Assembly: GCA_903919535.1 (NCBI GenBank)
Contig: CAIXIP010000083.1
Location: 1-36,049, forward strand
Direction of reading: 5' to 3'
Source: an uncultured Bacteroidota bacterium
GTDB lineage: Bacteria; Bacteroidota; Bacteroidia; 2-12-FULL-35-15
DNA length: 36,049 nucleotides
This document shows, one piece after another, positions 1 through 7,661 of this stretch (positions within the stretch are counted from its first letter, which is position 1; each line of letters opens with the position of its first letter). The translations under genes and the position numbers were made by a program. The notes under the pieces are model-generated. The model worked only from the letters and a program-made list of their open reading frames with translations, was not told the origin of the DNA and did no database searches.

Positions 1-165
1 AATAAATAAGCTTGATATTTCAACTAATGCATCGATAGAAACAATTAAAAAAAAAGGAATCAAGTATTTTTTTATGCTCTTAATACACCAGAGTCCGATT
101 ACTAATGCAAGAATAGAGAACCCAATTGATAAATAGGTTAATCCTAATGCTATTGAATTGCTCAT
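1..165 (-). CDS. Partial membrane protein (N-terminal 55 residues)
   Basis: The reading frame runs off the left edge, so only the N-terminus is visible. From ATG at 165 it begins MSNSIALGLTYLSIGF and is very hydrophobic: one likely membrane helix at residues 4-28, a short basic turn (KSIKK) and a second helix from about residue 34 to the edge. No family is recognisable. A second in-frame ATG at 180 would add MPSFF, but that ATG lies inside the terminator hairpin of the preceding minus-strand gene, so the 165 start is preferred. The gene begins directly after that terminator's T-run, leaving no room for a normal leader. Confidence 0.55.
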   Translation of the reverse strand, partial: MSNSIALGLTYLSIGFSILALVIGLWCIKSIKKYLIPFFLIVSIDALVEISSLFI

Positions 166-190
166 AAAAAAAGACGGCATTTGCCGTCTT
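164..190 (-). terminator. Rho-independent terminator of the 103-aa gene
   Basis: AAGACGGC (171-178) pairs with GCCGTCTT (183-190) around a 4-base loop. Read on the minus strand the stem is followed by seven T residues. It lies 22 bases past the stop codon of the gene at 213-524 and abuts the start codon of the next minus-strand gene. Confidence 0.8.
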
Positions 191-212
191 AAAAGTAATG
201 TTTTTCATTCAA

Positions 213-524
213 TTAACCATTTAAAGGGTTTTTTGTGCCACAATATGGAGGGCAAGGTTTACTTCTTTCAGCTAATAATCCGTTTACGATATCCGCTTCA
301 TCAGAAGTAGCACCACAGATAATTAATTGTTTTACACCTGAATCATCTAATGCATAATAAATCCTTATTCCAACACAGCCTTCTTGATTTAAGATGTTTT
401 GAATCGCTGTTTTTCCGAAAAAGTGACCTCTAATTGCACCCGGATTTGCGGTTCGGTAATTTTTTGTCCATTGAGACGCTTGAGTTAAAGTGATGCCATG
501 GTCTTCGTTTCCTGTAAAGCTCAT
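213..524 (-). CDS. Small conserved protein of unknown function (103 aa)
   Basis: The protein starts MSFTGNEDHGITLTQA. An upstream in-frame ATG at 548 would add eight lysine-rich residues, but homologues I recall from Bacteroidota begin at MSFTGNE, so ATG 524 is chosen. The middle (GHFFGKTAIQNILNQEGC, residues 33-50) and the strand-rich GIRIYYALDDSG look like a compact alpha/beta fold. The C-terminus has CPPYC (C91, C95), with C50 and C70 further in. There is no signal peptide or membrane segment. It stands alone with its own terminator. No function can be assigned. Confidence 0.75.
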   Translation of the reverse strand: MSFTGNEDHGITLTQASQWTKNYRTANPGAIRGHFFGKTAIQNILNQEGCVGIRIYYALDDSGVKQLIICGATSDEADIVNGLLAERSKPCPPYCGTKNPLNG

Positions 525-624
525 AATTTTTTTTTTAGGGTTTAACAATAAATTTTATTGATTTATACTTTGGGGTGCAATAAAGGTTACTACTCAAAAA
601 TGACTTGTAATTCTAATTTGCTGA

Positions 625-737
625 TACCTAAGCATCAAGATAAGTTGCGAAAGAGGAATGGGGTATTTTTACCCTATAGATAGGGTAAAAATACCCTATT
701 TGTACGTTGGGGTATTTTTACGCTTGATGCTGAGGTA
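625..737. repeat. Nested inverted-repeat element
   Basis: The outer arms 625-639 and 723-737 are inverted copies of 15 bases with one mismatch (core AGCATCAAG / CTTGATGCT). Inside is a perfect 17-bp palindrome, 661-677 against 680-696, with a 2-base spacer (arm GGGTATTTTTACCCTAT). The 12-base unit GGGGTATTTTTA occurs at 660-671 and again at 709-720, and in inverted orientation with one mismatch at 686-697. The element fills most of the space between two diverging genes. It could be a multi-site operator, a folded RNA or a small mobile or REP-like element; the sequence alone does not decide. Confidence 0.75.
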
Positions 738-766
738 ATTATGAAATAATTTTATAAAATATAAAT

Positions 767-964
767 ATGGTGATGGAAAAATTTACAGATGTTAAAAATG
801 GGATGATTGATATTTCAAATCACGAGGAACTAAAACAATGGACTGAAATACTTTGTTGTAAAGAAAAGGACTTAGTTGAAGCTGTTATGGTCATTGGTAA
901 TTCAGCAAAAATGGTTGATTCATTTCTTTATCTGAATCGCAAAAAAAACAGCAATGACAAATAG
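767..964 (+). CDS. DUF3606-like small protein (65 aa)
   Basis: Residues 13-60 fit the DUF3606 pattern: a helix with W25-T-E (NHEELKQWTEIL), then KEKDLVEAVMVIGNSAKMVDSFL, resembling the family's 'V..VGNS...V..YL' helix-turn-helix-like hairpin. The role of DUF3606 is unknown. The start may be ATG 767 or ATG 773 (MVMEKF or MEKF). The last 11 bases overlap the start of the HNH gene, so the two are probably translated together. No clear promoter box is visible; the 625-737 repeat element lies just upstream. Confidence 0.65.
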   Translation: MVMEKFTDVKNGMIDISNHEELKQWTEILCCKEKDLVEAVMVIGNSAKMVDSFLYLNRKKNSNDK

Positions 965-1292
965 AAGCACTGATAAAAAAATATTTACTAATGAAACGAT
1001 TAGGAAGGTATGGGAAAAGGCTGAAATAGTTACCGGATTGGATTGTGGAATTTATAGGAAAGATAAATGTGGTGCTATGATAAAAATGAATTTATATGGT
1101 CAAAGTAATGTTAAATTTTCAATGGCTTGGGAGATTGACCACATAAAGCCTGAAGTAGAAGGCGGAACCGATGATTTGATTAATTTGCAAGCATTGCAAT
1201 GGGAAAATAATAGAAATAAAGAAAATCATTATCCTTCTTGGTCTTGTTTGATTAGTAGTGATAAAAATCAAAATAAGTTAATTGTTCGCTAA
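954..1292 (+). CDS. HNH endonuclease domain protein (112 aa)
   Basis: This is a single-domain HNH-type nuclease. The core is EIDHIKPEVEGGTDD (residues 60-74), with D62-H63 as the metal/general-base pair, N77 in INLQ as the structural Asn, and ENNRNK at 84-89 where the final His of HNH is replaced by Asn (an HNN variant known in the superfamily). C31 and C39 lie upstream, too few for a classical zinc ribbon. It overlaps the DUF3606 gene by 11 bases. Stand-alone HNH proteins occur in phage, restriction and homing contexts; no methylase, terminase or toxin partner lies beside it, so its target is unknown. Confidence 0.75.
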   Translation: MTNRSTDKKIFTNETIRKVWEKAEIVTGLDCGIYRKDKCGAMIKMNLYGQSNVKFSMAWEIDHIKPEVEGGTDDLINLQALQWENNRNKENHYPSWSCLISSDKNQNKLIVR

Positions 1293-1332
1293 GCATATTA
1301 TCTCTTTAGAAGGCAGGTAAATATTTCATAGG

Positions 1333-1566
1333 ATGCAAATAGATAAAAAAACGATCGACTCAACGGTTTTTTGTAAAAACAATTTAGATTGCTTAACAAA
1401 TGAAGAGCATTTCTGCTTAAAAGCCAAAGTTGAGAACTGTATAAATGAGAAAGTTTATTTTATAAATTGTAATAACCCCTGTTGTAATTACAAAATTAAT
1501 TTTGGGAAGTCTTGTGTCTGTGATTGTCCCGTAAGAAAAGAAATCTATGATAAATATAAATTGTAG
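1333..1566 (+). CDS. Cysteine-rich mini-protein (77 aa)
   Basis: Ten cysteines lie in 77 residues: 14, 20, 28, 36, 46, 50, 51, 61, 63 and 65. There is no signal peptide, so a cytosolic metal- or zinc-binding fold is more likely than a disulfide-rich secreted peptide. The C-terminus CDCPVRKEIYDKYK resembles small uncharacterised Bacteroidota proteins ending in a CP.RKEIY.KY pattern. It follows the HNH gene by 40 bases on the same strand. The function is unknown. Confidence 0.6.
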   Translation: MQIDKKTIDSTVFCKNNLDCLTNEEHFCLKAKVENCINEKVYFINCNNPCCNYKINFGKSCVCDCPVRKEIYDKYKL

Positions 1567-1669
1567 TCGGTTTATTTACAATTGAGGGAGAAAATAATCT
1601 GATAGACAGAAATAATGGTCCAGTAATCATTATTCAAAACACCATATTATTTTGCTGAAGAATAGAAAA

Positions 1670-1703
1670 TTATTCAATTGGTTTCTAACAAATAATTGAA
1701 TAA
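1670..1703. repeat. 10-bp inverted repeat upstream of the PAS gene
   Basis: TTATTCAATT (1670-1679) is repeated in inverse as AATTGAATAA (1694-1703) with a 14-base spacer. ATTATTCAA is also repeated directly at 1629-1637 and 1669-1677. It lies 33 bases before the PAS gene. It could be a regulator site or an AT-rich hairpin ending the upstream transcript. Confidence 0.4.
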
Positions 1704-1736
1704 ATGTGTTTTAGTACGGAATAATAATATAAGAAT

Positions 1737-2426
1737 ATGAGCAAGGCTGTTGACAAAATCGATATTTCAAAACACTCAAAAAAGAATTTGTTAGTGCTTT
1801 TAAAGGCGTACCAGCAAGCGATTGACGAAAGTGTCATTTCTTCAATTACCGATCCACAAGGCACCATTCTATACATAAACAAAAAATTTTGTGAGGTATC
1901 AAAATTCAGTGAAAATGAATTGCTTGGTCAAAATCACAATATGATTAACTCAGGGCACCACCCTAAAGAGTTTTTCGCTGCCATGTGGAAGTGCATTGCA
2001 AGTGGATCTGTATGGCACGGAGAAGTGAAAAATGTAGCTAAAGATGGTTCTCACTATTGGGTAGATACAGTTATCATTCCCATAAAAAAAGAAGAACGAA
2101 TTATACAGTTTCTTTCTTTGAGGATGCTAATTACAGAAAAAAAAGAAGCTGTTGTAGAAAGGGGGGAACATATTAAATCACTTGAAGAAATGTTGTCGAT
2201 GACTTCTCATAAAGTCAGAAAACCAATATCAACTTTTCTTGGTTTAATGGAGTTGATAGATACAGATAAGCAATTAGAGAAACCCGAACAAAAGTTGATT
2301 CTTCAGTATGCAAAGGATACAGCTATGGAGCTTGATAGCTTTACAAGAGAGCTAACCACTTTTATATATGAGACAAAGGAAAAAAGCCGAATGAAAAATG
2401 TACACGATGCTGCAAGAGTGAAATAG
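1737..2426 (+). CDS. PAS domain protein with a kinase-like DHp hairpin but no ATPase domain
   Basis: This soluble 229-aa protein has a PAS/PAC domain at about residues 28-135. The stretch NHNMINSGHHPKEFF (66-80), then W93-HGEVKN and DGSHYWV, resembles the redox-sensing PAS of Aer-type receptors. Residues 145-215 form a helical hairpin with an H-box-like SHKVRKP (H158), similar to the dimerisation/phosphoacceptor domain of sensor histidine kinases. It ends there: N, G1 and G2 ATP-binding boxes are absent, and the 39 bases before queG hold no remnant. Short PAS-DHp proteins of this kind are familiar in Bacteroidota. It may be phosphorylated or dimerised by another kinase, or act as a regulator of one. 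No membrane segment is seen. Confidence 0.8.
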   Translation: MSKAVDKIDISKHSKKNLLVLLKAYQQAIDESVISSITDPQGTILYINKKFCEVSKFSENELLGQNHNMINSGHHPKEFFAAMWKCIASGSVWHGEVKNVAKDGSHYWVDTVIIPIKKEERIIQFLSLRMLITEKKEAVVERGEHIKSLEEMLSMTSHKVRKPISTFLGLMELIDTDKQLEKPEQKLILQYAKDTAMELDSFTRELTTFIYETKEKSRMKNVHDAARVK

Positions 2427-2449
2427 ATCGTTTACTGAATATGATGACC

Positions 2450-2493
2450 AAAAGGAAATTTTTGCTTAGCTCAAAAATTCAATATTCCTTTTT
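2450..2493. terminator. Possible two-way terminator between the PAS gene and queG
   Basis: The inner stem AATTTTTG (2457-2464) pairs with CAAAAATT (2472-2479) around a 7-base loop. An outer stem AAAAGGA (2450-2456) pairs with TCCTTTT (2486-2492) across a one-sided bulge, ending in a T-run. It overlaps the last codons of queG. The structure is AT-rich, so termination strength is uncertain. Confidence 0.4.
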
Positions 2494-3386
2494 AATCCAA
2501 TAAATTTTGTTCGTTTCACCGCGGAATCTTTAAATACTCGCTTGAAAGTTTCTTCAGTTATTTCCAGCCAATCATTTTTTGTCATTCCTAATAATTCTTC
2601 TTTAGGTTTGAAGTGTGCTTCTGAATGCGCCTTAGCAAAACGATTCCAAGGACAAACATCCTGACAAACATCGCAACCAAAAATCCAATTATCTATTTTG
2701 TTTTTAAACTCAGTAGGAATATTTTCTTTTAGTTCGATTGTTAAATACGATATGCATTTGCTCCCATCAACAATGTGAGATGCAACAATAGCTTCAGTAG
2801 GACATGCATCTATACATCTGGTGCAAGATCCGCAATAGTCTTTTATGGGACCATCGTATTCTAAATCTAAATCAATAATTAATTCGGCAATAAAATGAAA
2901 AGAGCCATTTGATTTCGTTATGAGATTGCTATGTTTTCCTATCCATCCCAAACCACTTTTTTTTGCCCATGCTTTATCTAATACGGGTGCTGAATCGGTA
3001 AATGCTCGTCCATCAACTTCACCAATATTTTCTTTTATAAAATTTAATAACTCATTTAATTTTTCTTTTATTACCGAATGATAATCTTCGCCATAAGCGT
3101 ATTTGCTTATTTTCGGAGCTGATTCATCTTTTTGTTTTTCGGAAGGATAATAATTGAGTAATAATGATATTACTGATTTCGCCCCAGGAACAAGCAATCT
3201 GGGATCGAGGCGTTTATCAAAATAATTTTGCATGTAACTCATTTGTCCATGCATGTTTTTATTTAACCAATTTTCTAATCGGGGAGCGTCTTCTTCTAAA
3301 AAATCTGCTTTTGAAATACCAACGTAATCGAAACCTAGCCGCCTTGCCTCTGCTTTAATTAAAAGCGTGTTTTTTGTTTGATTCAT
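2466..3386 (-). CDS. queG: Epoxyqueuosine reductase QueG
   Basis: QueG catalyses the last step of queuosine synthesis in tRNA wobble position 34, reducing epoxyqueuosine to queuosine with cobalamin and two [4Fe-4S] clusters. Cluster ligands are visible as C185-x2-C188-x2-C191-x3-C195-P and C238-x2-C241-x3-C245-P, with C211 between. The [13 protein letters not shown] stretch carries D131, matching the family's catalytic Asp, and the N-terminal half has the usual cobalamin-binding fold. At 306 aa it is of normal length for the form lacking a C-terminal HEAT extension. It sits 53 bases behind a three-gene membrane operon on the same strand; no promoter box is obvious in the gap. Confidence 0.95.
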   Translation of the reverse strand: MNQTKNTLLIKAEARRLGFDYVGISKADFLEEDAPRLENWLNKNMHGQMSYMQNYFDKRLDPRLLVPGAKSVISLLLNYYPSEKQKDESAPKISKYAYGEDYHSVIKEKLNELLNFIKENIGEVDGRAFTDSAPVLDKAWAKKSGLGWIGKHSNLITKSNGSFHFIAELIIDLDLEYDGPIKDYCGSCTRCIDACPTEAIVASHIVDGSKCISYLTIELKENIPTEFKNKIDNWIFGCDVCQDVCPWNRFAKAHSEAHFKPKEELLGMTKNDWLEITEETFKRVFKDSAVKRTKFIGLKRNIEFLS

Positions 3387-3439
3387 AAAAGTGGAAGGGG
3401 AGTATGGTTTTAAAGAAAAAATACTTTTGGAACTGTCAA

Positions 3440-3760
3440 TTACTTTTCAAATCCATTATGAATTGCACCTTGAAGAACTTCAAGGATAATCTCTTTAAAT
3501 CCCTTTTTTGAAGATGGTTCTTTTTCTTTATCAAAAAAATAAGATTTAACTGATTTAAATATAGATACCGCAGATTGAAAAAGACTGCCACTAACAATAC
3601 TGGTAACTATTTTAGTAATTCCTGCAGTAATGATATCTTCCGGCAAGGTTTTAAATCTGCCTTTAATTTCTGTTTCCAATTTAATGATACGTTTTCTTAC
3701 ACGGATCTCTTCTCTTTCCAGATCAGCATAAGAGGTTATGTTGCAATTATTCTTCATCAT
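3440..3760 (-). CDS. Unknown protein, third gene of the YtxH/holin-like operon (106 aa)
   Basis: The protein has no recognised family. A basic, heptad-rich helix (residues 10-36) is followed by a moderately hydrophobic stretch ([27 protein letters not shown]) that may associate with the membrane, then a lysine-rich C-terminus. The frame can be extended to ATG 3790, but ATG 3760 (or the adjacent 3757) is preferred because it overlaps the stop of the upstream gene at 3747, a tight coupled arrangement. It probably works with the two membrane proteins encoded before it. Confidence 0.6.
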   Translation of the reverse strand: MMKNNCNITSYADLEREEIRVRKRIIKLETEIKGRFKTLPEDIITAGITKIVTSIVSGSLFQSAVSIFKSVKSYFFDKEKEPSSKKGFKEIILEVLQGAIHNGFEK

Positions 3761-4127
3761 CGAGTGAATCAAATTGATTATTGTTTTCAAAAAATACAGC
3801 AGTTGTGCTATCCTTTATTTTTTTGGAAATGATTCCTTTGAAAAGTGCTAAAAATAAAACAAACAATAAGAAATAAATTCCTGCAACGATACCAAATCCA
3901 TAGATCATGCTACCTGTTTTTTCTGCAAAAAAGTATCCTAACATGATACTTAGAAAGAAAAGCATGAAGAAAAATAACATAGAGGAAATAAAGATCAGAA
4001 TTAATTTACTAATGAGTTCGCTTGTTTTTTTTGCTGTTTGAATTTTCAGCAACAAGAGCCGCTCATCAGCATATTTTTTAACTAAGTCATAAGTTTCGTC
4101 AAAGTAATTTTCGGATTGATTTTGCAT
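3747..4127 (-). CDS. Holin-like/competence-type small membrane protein
   Basis: This 126-aa protein has a polar N-terminus (residues 1-36), two strong membrane helices at about 40-68 and 73-98, and an acidic tail (DSLDDEE). The layout matches the 'phage holin family' (holin superfamily III-like) proteins that in Bacteroidota normally sit beside a YtxH gene. Despite the name, these are chromosomal envelope/stress proteins and no phage lysis gene is nearby. It starts 11 bases after ytxH and overlaps the following gene. Confidence 0.7.
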   Translation of the reverse strand: MQNQSENYFDETYDLVKKYADERLLLLKIQTAKKTSELISKLILIFISSMLFFFMLFFLSIMLGYFFAEKTGSMIYGFGIVAGIYFLLFVLFLALFKGIISKKIKDSTTAVFFENNNQFDSLDDEE

Positions 4128-4138
4128 ATACTTCCTTA

Positions 4139-4366
4139 CTAAACTGTTTGGTCTGTATTGTTTTCGTTTTGGCGATTGATCAAATCCGCTAGTTCGCTTT
4201 CCAACTTGGTAATTTTTTCTTTGATTTCTTCTGCTGCTGAGGTGACTTTTTCTTTCGCATTTTCAACAAACTCTTTTCCTTTTTCTGATTCAAGTAGTTT
4301 AACAATTGCAACTCCTGCTATTACGCCCAGAGCAAAAACAGAAAATAATTTTAGTTTATCATTCAT
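4139..4366 (-). CDS. YtxH domain-containing protein
   Basis: The 75-aa protein has a single N-terminal membrane helix (about residues 5-22, LFSVFALGVIAGVAI) with the small-residue GVIAG motif typical of YtxH. A charged amphipathic helix (GKEFVENAKEKVTSAAEEIKEKI) follows. YtxH proteins are associated with general stress responses; the mechanism is unknown. It is the first gene of a three-gene operon. The 150 bases upstream carry a TTTATTTG box one mismatch from TAnnTTTG near the start. Confidence 0.75.
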   Translation of the reverse strand: MNDKLKLFSVFALGVIAGVAIVKLLESEKGKEFVENAKEKVTSAAEEIKEKITKLESELADLINRQNENNTDQTV

Positions 4367-4516
4367 GATTTCATCAGATTAATTGTAGCAAATAAAATTA
4401 CTAAATATTTGACTAATGTTGATTATGTTTGGACTTGATATATATCACTATAAATGATGAGAAAAATCATCCTAAGTTGTTAAAGAAAATAGGATTCAAA
4501 AAATTAAGAATATTTT

Positions 4517-5548
4517 TTATTCGGTATCAAACAAACTTCCTTTATGAGCACGTGGGATTTTCCCGAGGTGCTTATAGGCAAGGTCTGTAGCTTCGCGCCC
4601 ACGTGGGGTACGCACAAGATATCCTTCCTGAATTAAAAAAGGTTCATATACTTCTTCGATTGTTCCAGCTTCTTCACCAACTGCTGTTGAAATAGTTGTT
4701 AAACCAACTGGACCTCCTTTGAACTTTTCTATCAATGCAGATAAAATTCGAATATCCATTTCATCTAAACCGTTCTTATCAACGTTCAGTGCAGAAAGTC
4801 CGATGTGAGCAATTTCGATATCAATAGAGCCATTGCCTTTTATTTGTGCGAAATCTCGGATACGTCTTAGGAGTGCATTTGCAATACGAGGTGTACCACG
4901 ACTTCTTCGTGAAATTTCAGCAGCAGCTTCATCAGTGATTGGAACATTTAAAATGCTTGCTGCACGGATAATTATTTTTTTCAAAAGTTTTGCATCGTAA
5001 TAATTCAAACGTGAATTAATTCCGAAACGAGCTCTCAAGGGTGCAGTTAACAAACCGCTTCGGGTAGTTGCTCCAATTAAGGTAAAAGGATTTAATTTGA
5101 TTTGAACCGAACGGGCATTTGGTCCGCTATCAATCATGATATCAATTTTATAATCCTCCATTGCTGAATATAAATACTCTTCAACAATCGGACTTAAGCG
5201 ATGAATTTCATCAATGAACAATACATCATATTCTTCAAGATTCGTCAACAAACCAGCCAAATCTCCCGGTTTATCAAGTACTGGGCCTGATGTGATTTTT
5301 ATATTTACTCCTAATTCTGATGCAACAATATTTGCAAGAGTTGTTTTTCCTAATCCTGGAGGTCCATGTAATAATACATGATCCAATGCTTCACTTCGTT
5401 GCTTAGCTGCTTTAACAAATATTTTCAAATTCTCCACCACCTCAAACTGACCCGTAAAATCATCAAATTCGGCAGGCCGCAATACTTTTTCAAACTCTTT
5501 TTCGGAAGAGCTTAAATTTTCGGAATCTGGGTTAACGTTTGGATTCAT
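4517..5548 (-). CDS. ruvB: Holliday junction branch-migration ATPase RuvB
   Basis: RuvB is the hexameric AAA+ motor that with RuvA drives branch migration of Holliday junctions in recombination and repair. Walker A is GPPGLGKT (62-69), Walker B is FIDEIHRL (111-118), sensor 1 is GATTRSG, and the RuvB signature PLRARFGI follows. The C-terminus is the family's winged helix ([10 protein letters not shown]... TPRGREAT). Length (343 aa) is normal. ruvA and ruvC are not in the window. Only 4 bases separate it from the upstream coiled-coil gene, so the two are co-transcribed. Confidence 0.97.
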   Translation of the reverse strand: MNPNVNPDSENLSSSEKEFEKVLRPAEFDDFTGQFEVVENLKIFVKAAKQRSEALDHVLLHGPPGLGKTTLANIVASELGVNIKITSGPVLDKPGDLAGLLTNLEEYDVLFIDEIHRLSPIVEEYLYSAMEDYKIDIMIDSGPNARSVQIKLNPFTLIGATTRSGLLTAPLRARFGINSRLNYYDAKLLKKIIIRAASILNVPITDEAAAEISRRSRGTPRIANALLRRIRDFAQIKGNGSIDIEIAHIGLSALNVDKNGLDEMDIRILSALIEKFKGGPVGLTTISTAVGEEAGTIEEVYEPFLIQEGYLVRTPRGREATDLAYKHLGKIPRAHKGSLFDTE

Positions 5549-5552
5549 TAAT

Positions 5553-6470
5553 TTATTTCAAAGTAATGGCTGATTGACCTACAATAACATCATCACAAAT
5601 GATATCTATCAAATATTTTCCGGGAATAAAGGCGCTAGGATTTGAACAAAATACATCAACAGCAACTTCTTCATTTTTATAATTTACATCCTGTTTAGCA
5701 GCAAAATATCCTTTTGATCCGTTGAATGAAACCATATTCATATCATCTTGCGATTTGCATAGTTCTTTTCCATCAGGCGTAGTGATGCGAACATAAACAG
5801 GTTTGGTTCCTTTTTTTGCAATTTTATTTTCGCCCAATACAAATGAAACTTTTATTTTCTCTACACGTGAAGCTTTAGTTGTTTCCACTTCTTTTGTTCC
5901 GCCAGATTTGAATTTAACGCCTTTTACGGTAGGATTCTCAGCTTTTAATATAGATCCTAAATTTACTGTGCTTTGTAAAGCGTCTTTATCTTTTGAAAGT
6001 TTTGTGGTCTTATCTTTTTCAGCCGTCAGGTCTAAGCTAACCTTAGCTTTTTCAGCGATTATAGTTTTATTCATTGTGTTTAATGAATCAATCTCTACAA
6101 CGTAATGTTGCATGATCTTACGAAGAGTTTCTGTCTCCTTCCTAAGTTTAGAAATAATATAAGCATCTCCTTTATGTTTTTCTGCTTGCTCAATTAAATC
6201 AGCAATTTCAACGCGTTTTGCTTCTAACTCTGTTTGCAAACCTTTGTCGTTGGTTTGTAATGTGGCATATTCTTTTTGCAAGGATAAAAGATCGTTTTTA
6301 ACATTGTCGCGCTCAATAAGCACTTCCTGTTTTTCAACTACTACTGTGTTTGCTCTGTTTTTTTCTTGCCACCAAAGCCAAGCAAAGGTTCCATTTCCAC
6401 CTAGTAATAATGCTAATAAAATCAATAAGATCTTATTATTTGATTTTTTTTCTTCTGGTTTATTTTCCAT
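5553..6470 (-). CDS. Membrane-anchored coiled-coil protein of unknown function (305 aa)
   Basis: One membrane helix (about residues 13-33, [14 protein letters not shown]) is followed by a long coiled coil (about 40-165) rich in E, K and L, then a C-terminal part (about 190-305) that reads as beta-strands ([31 protein letters not shown]). It is probably an envelope protein with a periplasmic stalk and head. The frame extends to GTG 6497, but a promoter -7 box lies at 6500-6507, so ATG 6470 (MENKPEEKK) is the likely start. It is the first gene of an operon with ruvB; no functional link is apparent. Any SMC-like match would reflect only coiled-coil composition. Confidence 0.75.
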   Translation of the reverse strand: MENKPEEKKSNNKILLILLALLLGGNGTFAWLWWQEKNRANTVVVEKQEVLIERDNVKNDLLSLQKEYATLQTNDKGLQTELEAKRVEIADLIEQAEKHKGDAYIISKLRKETETLRKIMQHYVVEIDSLNTMNKTIIAEKAKVSLDLTAEKDKTTKLSKDKDALQSTVNLGSILKAENPTVKGVKFKSGGTKEVETTKASRVEKIKVSFVLGENKIAKKGTKPVYVRITTPDGKELCKSQDDMNMVSFNGSKGYFAAKQDVNYKNEEVAVDVFCSNPSAFIPGKYLIDIICDDVIVGQSAITLK

Positions 6471-6499
6471 GATCAAAGGATTGTTTATTTTCGACACTG

Positions 6500-6532
6500 C
6501 AAAAGTAATATAATTTACTGTTATGGTACAAA
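6500..6532 (-). promoter_or_regulatory. Bacteroidota-type promoter for the coiled-coil gene and ruvB
   Basis: On the minus strand there is a -33 element TTTG (6532-6529), a 21-base spacer, and a -7 element TACTTTTG (6507-6500), matching TTTG/TAnnTTTG. Transcription would start near 6494, leaving about 24 bases before ATG 6470. Confidence 0.65.
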
Positions 6533-6536
6533 AACT

Positions 6537-7220
6537 ATGTTGAAAGACTTTATTTCACTCATATTTCCAAAAATATGTGTTTCCTGTGGCAAAAGTCTAT
6601 TTAAGAATGAACATAGTATATGTACTTATTGTGCTTATCATTTGCCAAAAACGAATTATCATTTAGATAACGAAAATCCTGTGGCAAAAATTTTCTGGGG
6701 ACGTGCAAATATTTTTTCTGCGGCAGCTTTCTATAATTTTAACAAAGGCGGACAAGTTCAGCATCTGATTCATCAGTTGAAATATAAGGGGCGTCCAGAG
6801 GTTGGGGTAGCTGTCGGGAAGTTATATGGTTATGAATTAATGCAAAGTGATTATTTCAATACTGTAACTACTATCATTCCGGTGCCTTTACATCCTAAAA
6901 AGCAAAAGAAAAGAGGTTATAATCAAAGCGATTGTTTTGCCGAAGGTCTTTCAAAAAGTATGAATGTGGAGGCGGATTTTAAAACACTTTACCGCGAATC
7001 CGATTCTGAAACTCAGACAAGGAAATCACGTTTCAACCGCTGGCAAAATGTGGAGACAATTTTCCAATTACGTGACCTTACAACATTGCAAGGCAAACAT
7101 GTTTTGCTGGTTGATGATGTAATAACAACAGGTGCTACTTTTGAAGCTTGTGCGCAAACGTTATTGCAAGTGCCCGATATAAAAATAAGTATAGCAGCAA
7201 TTGCATATGCAAATCATTAG
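6537..7220 (+). CDS. comF: ComF family phosphoribosyltransferase-like protein
   Basis: The N-terminal zinc ribbon has C14-x2-C17 and C29-x2-C32. The type I phosphoribosyltransferase domain follows, with the PRPP loop VLLVDDVITTGAT (189-201) and the conserved PVPLHPKKQKKRGYNQS (116-131). ComF proteins support DNA uptake and processing in naturally competent bacteria; the exact reaction in Bacteroidota is unproven. Length (227 aa) is normal. It diverges from the coiled-coil/ruvB operon and converges on the WG-repeat gene with only 13 bases between stops. Confidence 0.9.
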   Translation: MLKDFISLIFPKICVSCGKSLFKNEHSICTYCAYHLPKTNYHLDNENPVAKIFWGRANIFSAAAFYNFNKGGQVQHLIHQLKYKGRPEVGVAVGKLYGYELMQSDYFNTVTTIIPVPLHPKKQKKRGYNQSDCFAEGLSKSMNVEADFKTLYRESDSETQTRKSRFNRWQNVETIFQLRDLTTLQGKHVLLVDDVITTGATFEACAQTLLQVPDIKISIAAIAYANH

Positions 7221-7233
7221 TGATTCAAAAAAG

Positions 7234-7650
7234 CTATTGTACTAAATTTCCATTTCTATCGATATATCCTTCTTCTCCGTCAGCTTTTACTTTAGCTTTC
7301 CCATTTTCAAAATCATATATCCAGTCGAACATTGGTTTGACAATTACTTGCCCTTTAGTATCAATCAATCCCCAGCCACCACCGCTGCTGCCATTTTTTT
7401 TAATTCGCACTTTTGCAAGGCCTTCTGAAAAGTTGCATACTTCATCATATTTTAAAGGAACAACAACACCCCCTGTAGTGTCAATAAATCCCCATTTTTT
7501 ATTCATTTTCACTCTTGCCAAGCCATTACAATATGGCCCTTGGATTTCATATTTAGACGGAACTTTGTTTTTTGTTTTTTGCGCAAAGCTTGAATTAAAA
7601 CAAAAAAGAAAAATTAAGAAGAAATAAACATATTTAATTTTACTTAGCAT
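7234..7650 (-). CDS. Exported WG-repeat protein
   Basis: A signal peptide (residues 1-23, ending FNSSFA, cleavage before Q24) is followed by three WG beta repeats. The cores are KWGFIDTTGGVVVPLKYD, GWGLIDTKGQVIVKPMFD and EGYIDRNGNLV; the last repeat has lost its Trp. WG repeats form small beta-propeller-like binding modules in secreted or periplasmic proteins. At 138 aa it is short, and the chain ends shortly after the third repeat motif (FEN..AKVKADGEEGYID). It follows kbl by 11 bases and may be carried on the kbl transcript. No ligand can be inferred. Confidence 0.85.
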   Translation of the reverse strand: MLSKIKYVYFFLIFLFCFNSSFAQKTKNKVPSKYEIQGPYCNGLARVKMNKKWGFIDTTGGVVVPLKYDEVCNFSEGLAKVRIKKNGSSGGGWGLIDTKGQVIVKPMFDWIYDFENGKAKVKADGEEGYIDRNGNLVQ

Positions 7651-7661
7651 CTTTTGATTTA

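Noticed and set aside
3747-4127. Prophage remnant, suggested by the holin-like protein
   Set aside because: No endolysin, structural or integrase gene is nearby; YtxH plus holin-like pairs are ordinary chromosomal genes in Bacteroidota.
6471-6497. GTG-initiated extension of the coiled-coil protein before ruvB
   Set aside because: It begins 2 bases past a TTTG-N21-TAnnTTTG promoter; ATG 6470 is downstream of the expected transcript start.
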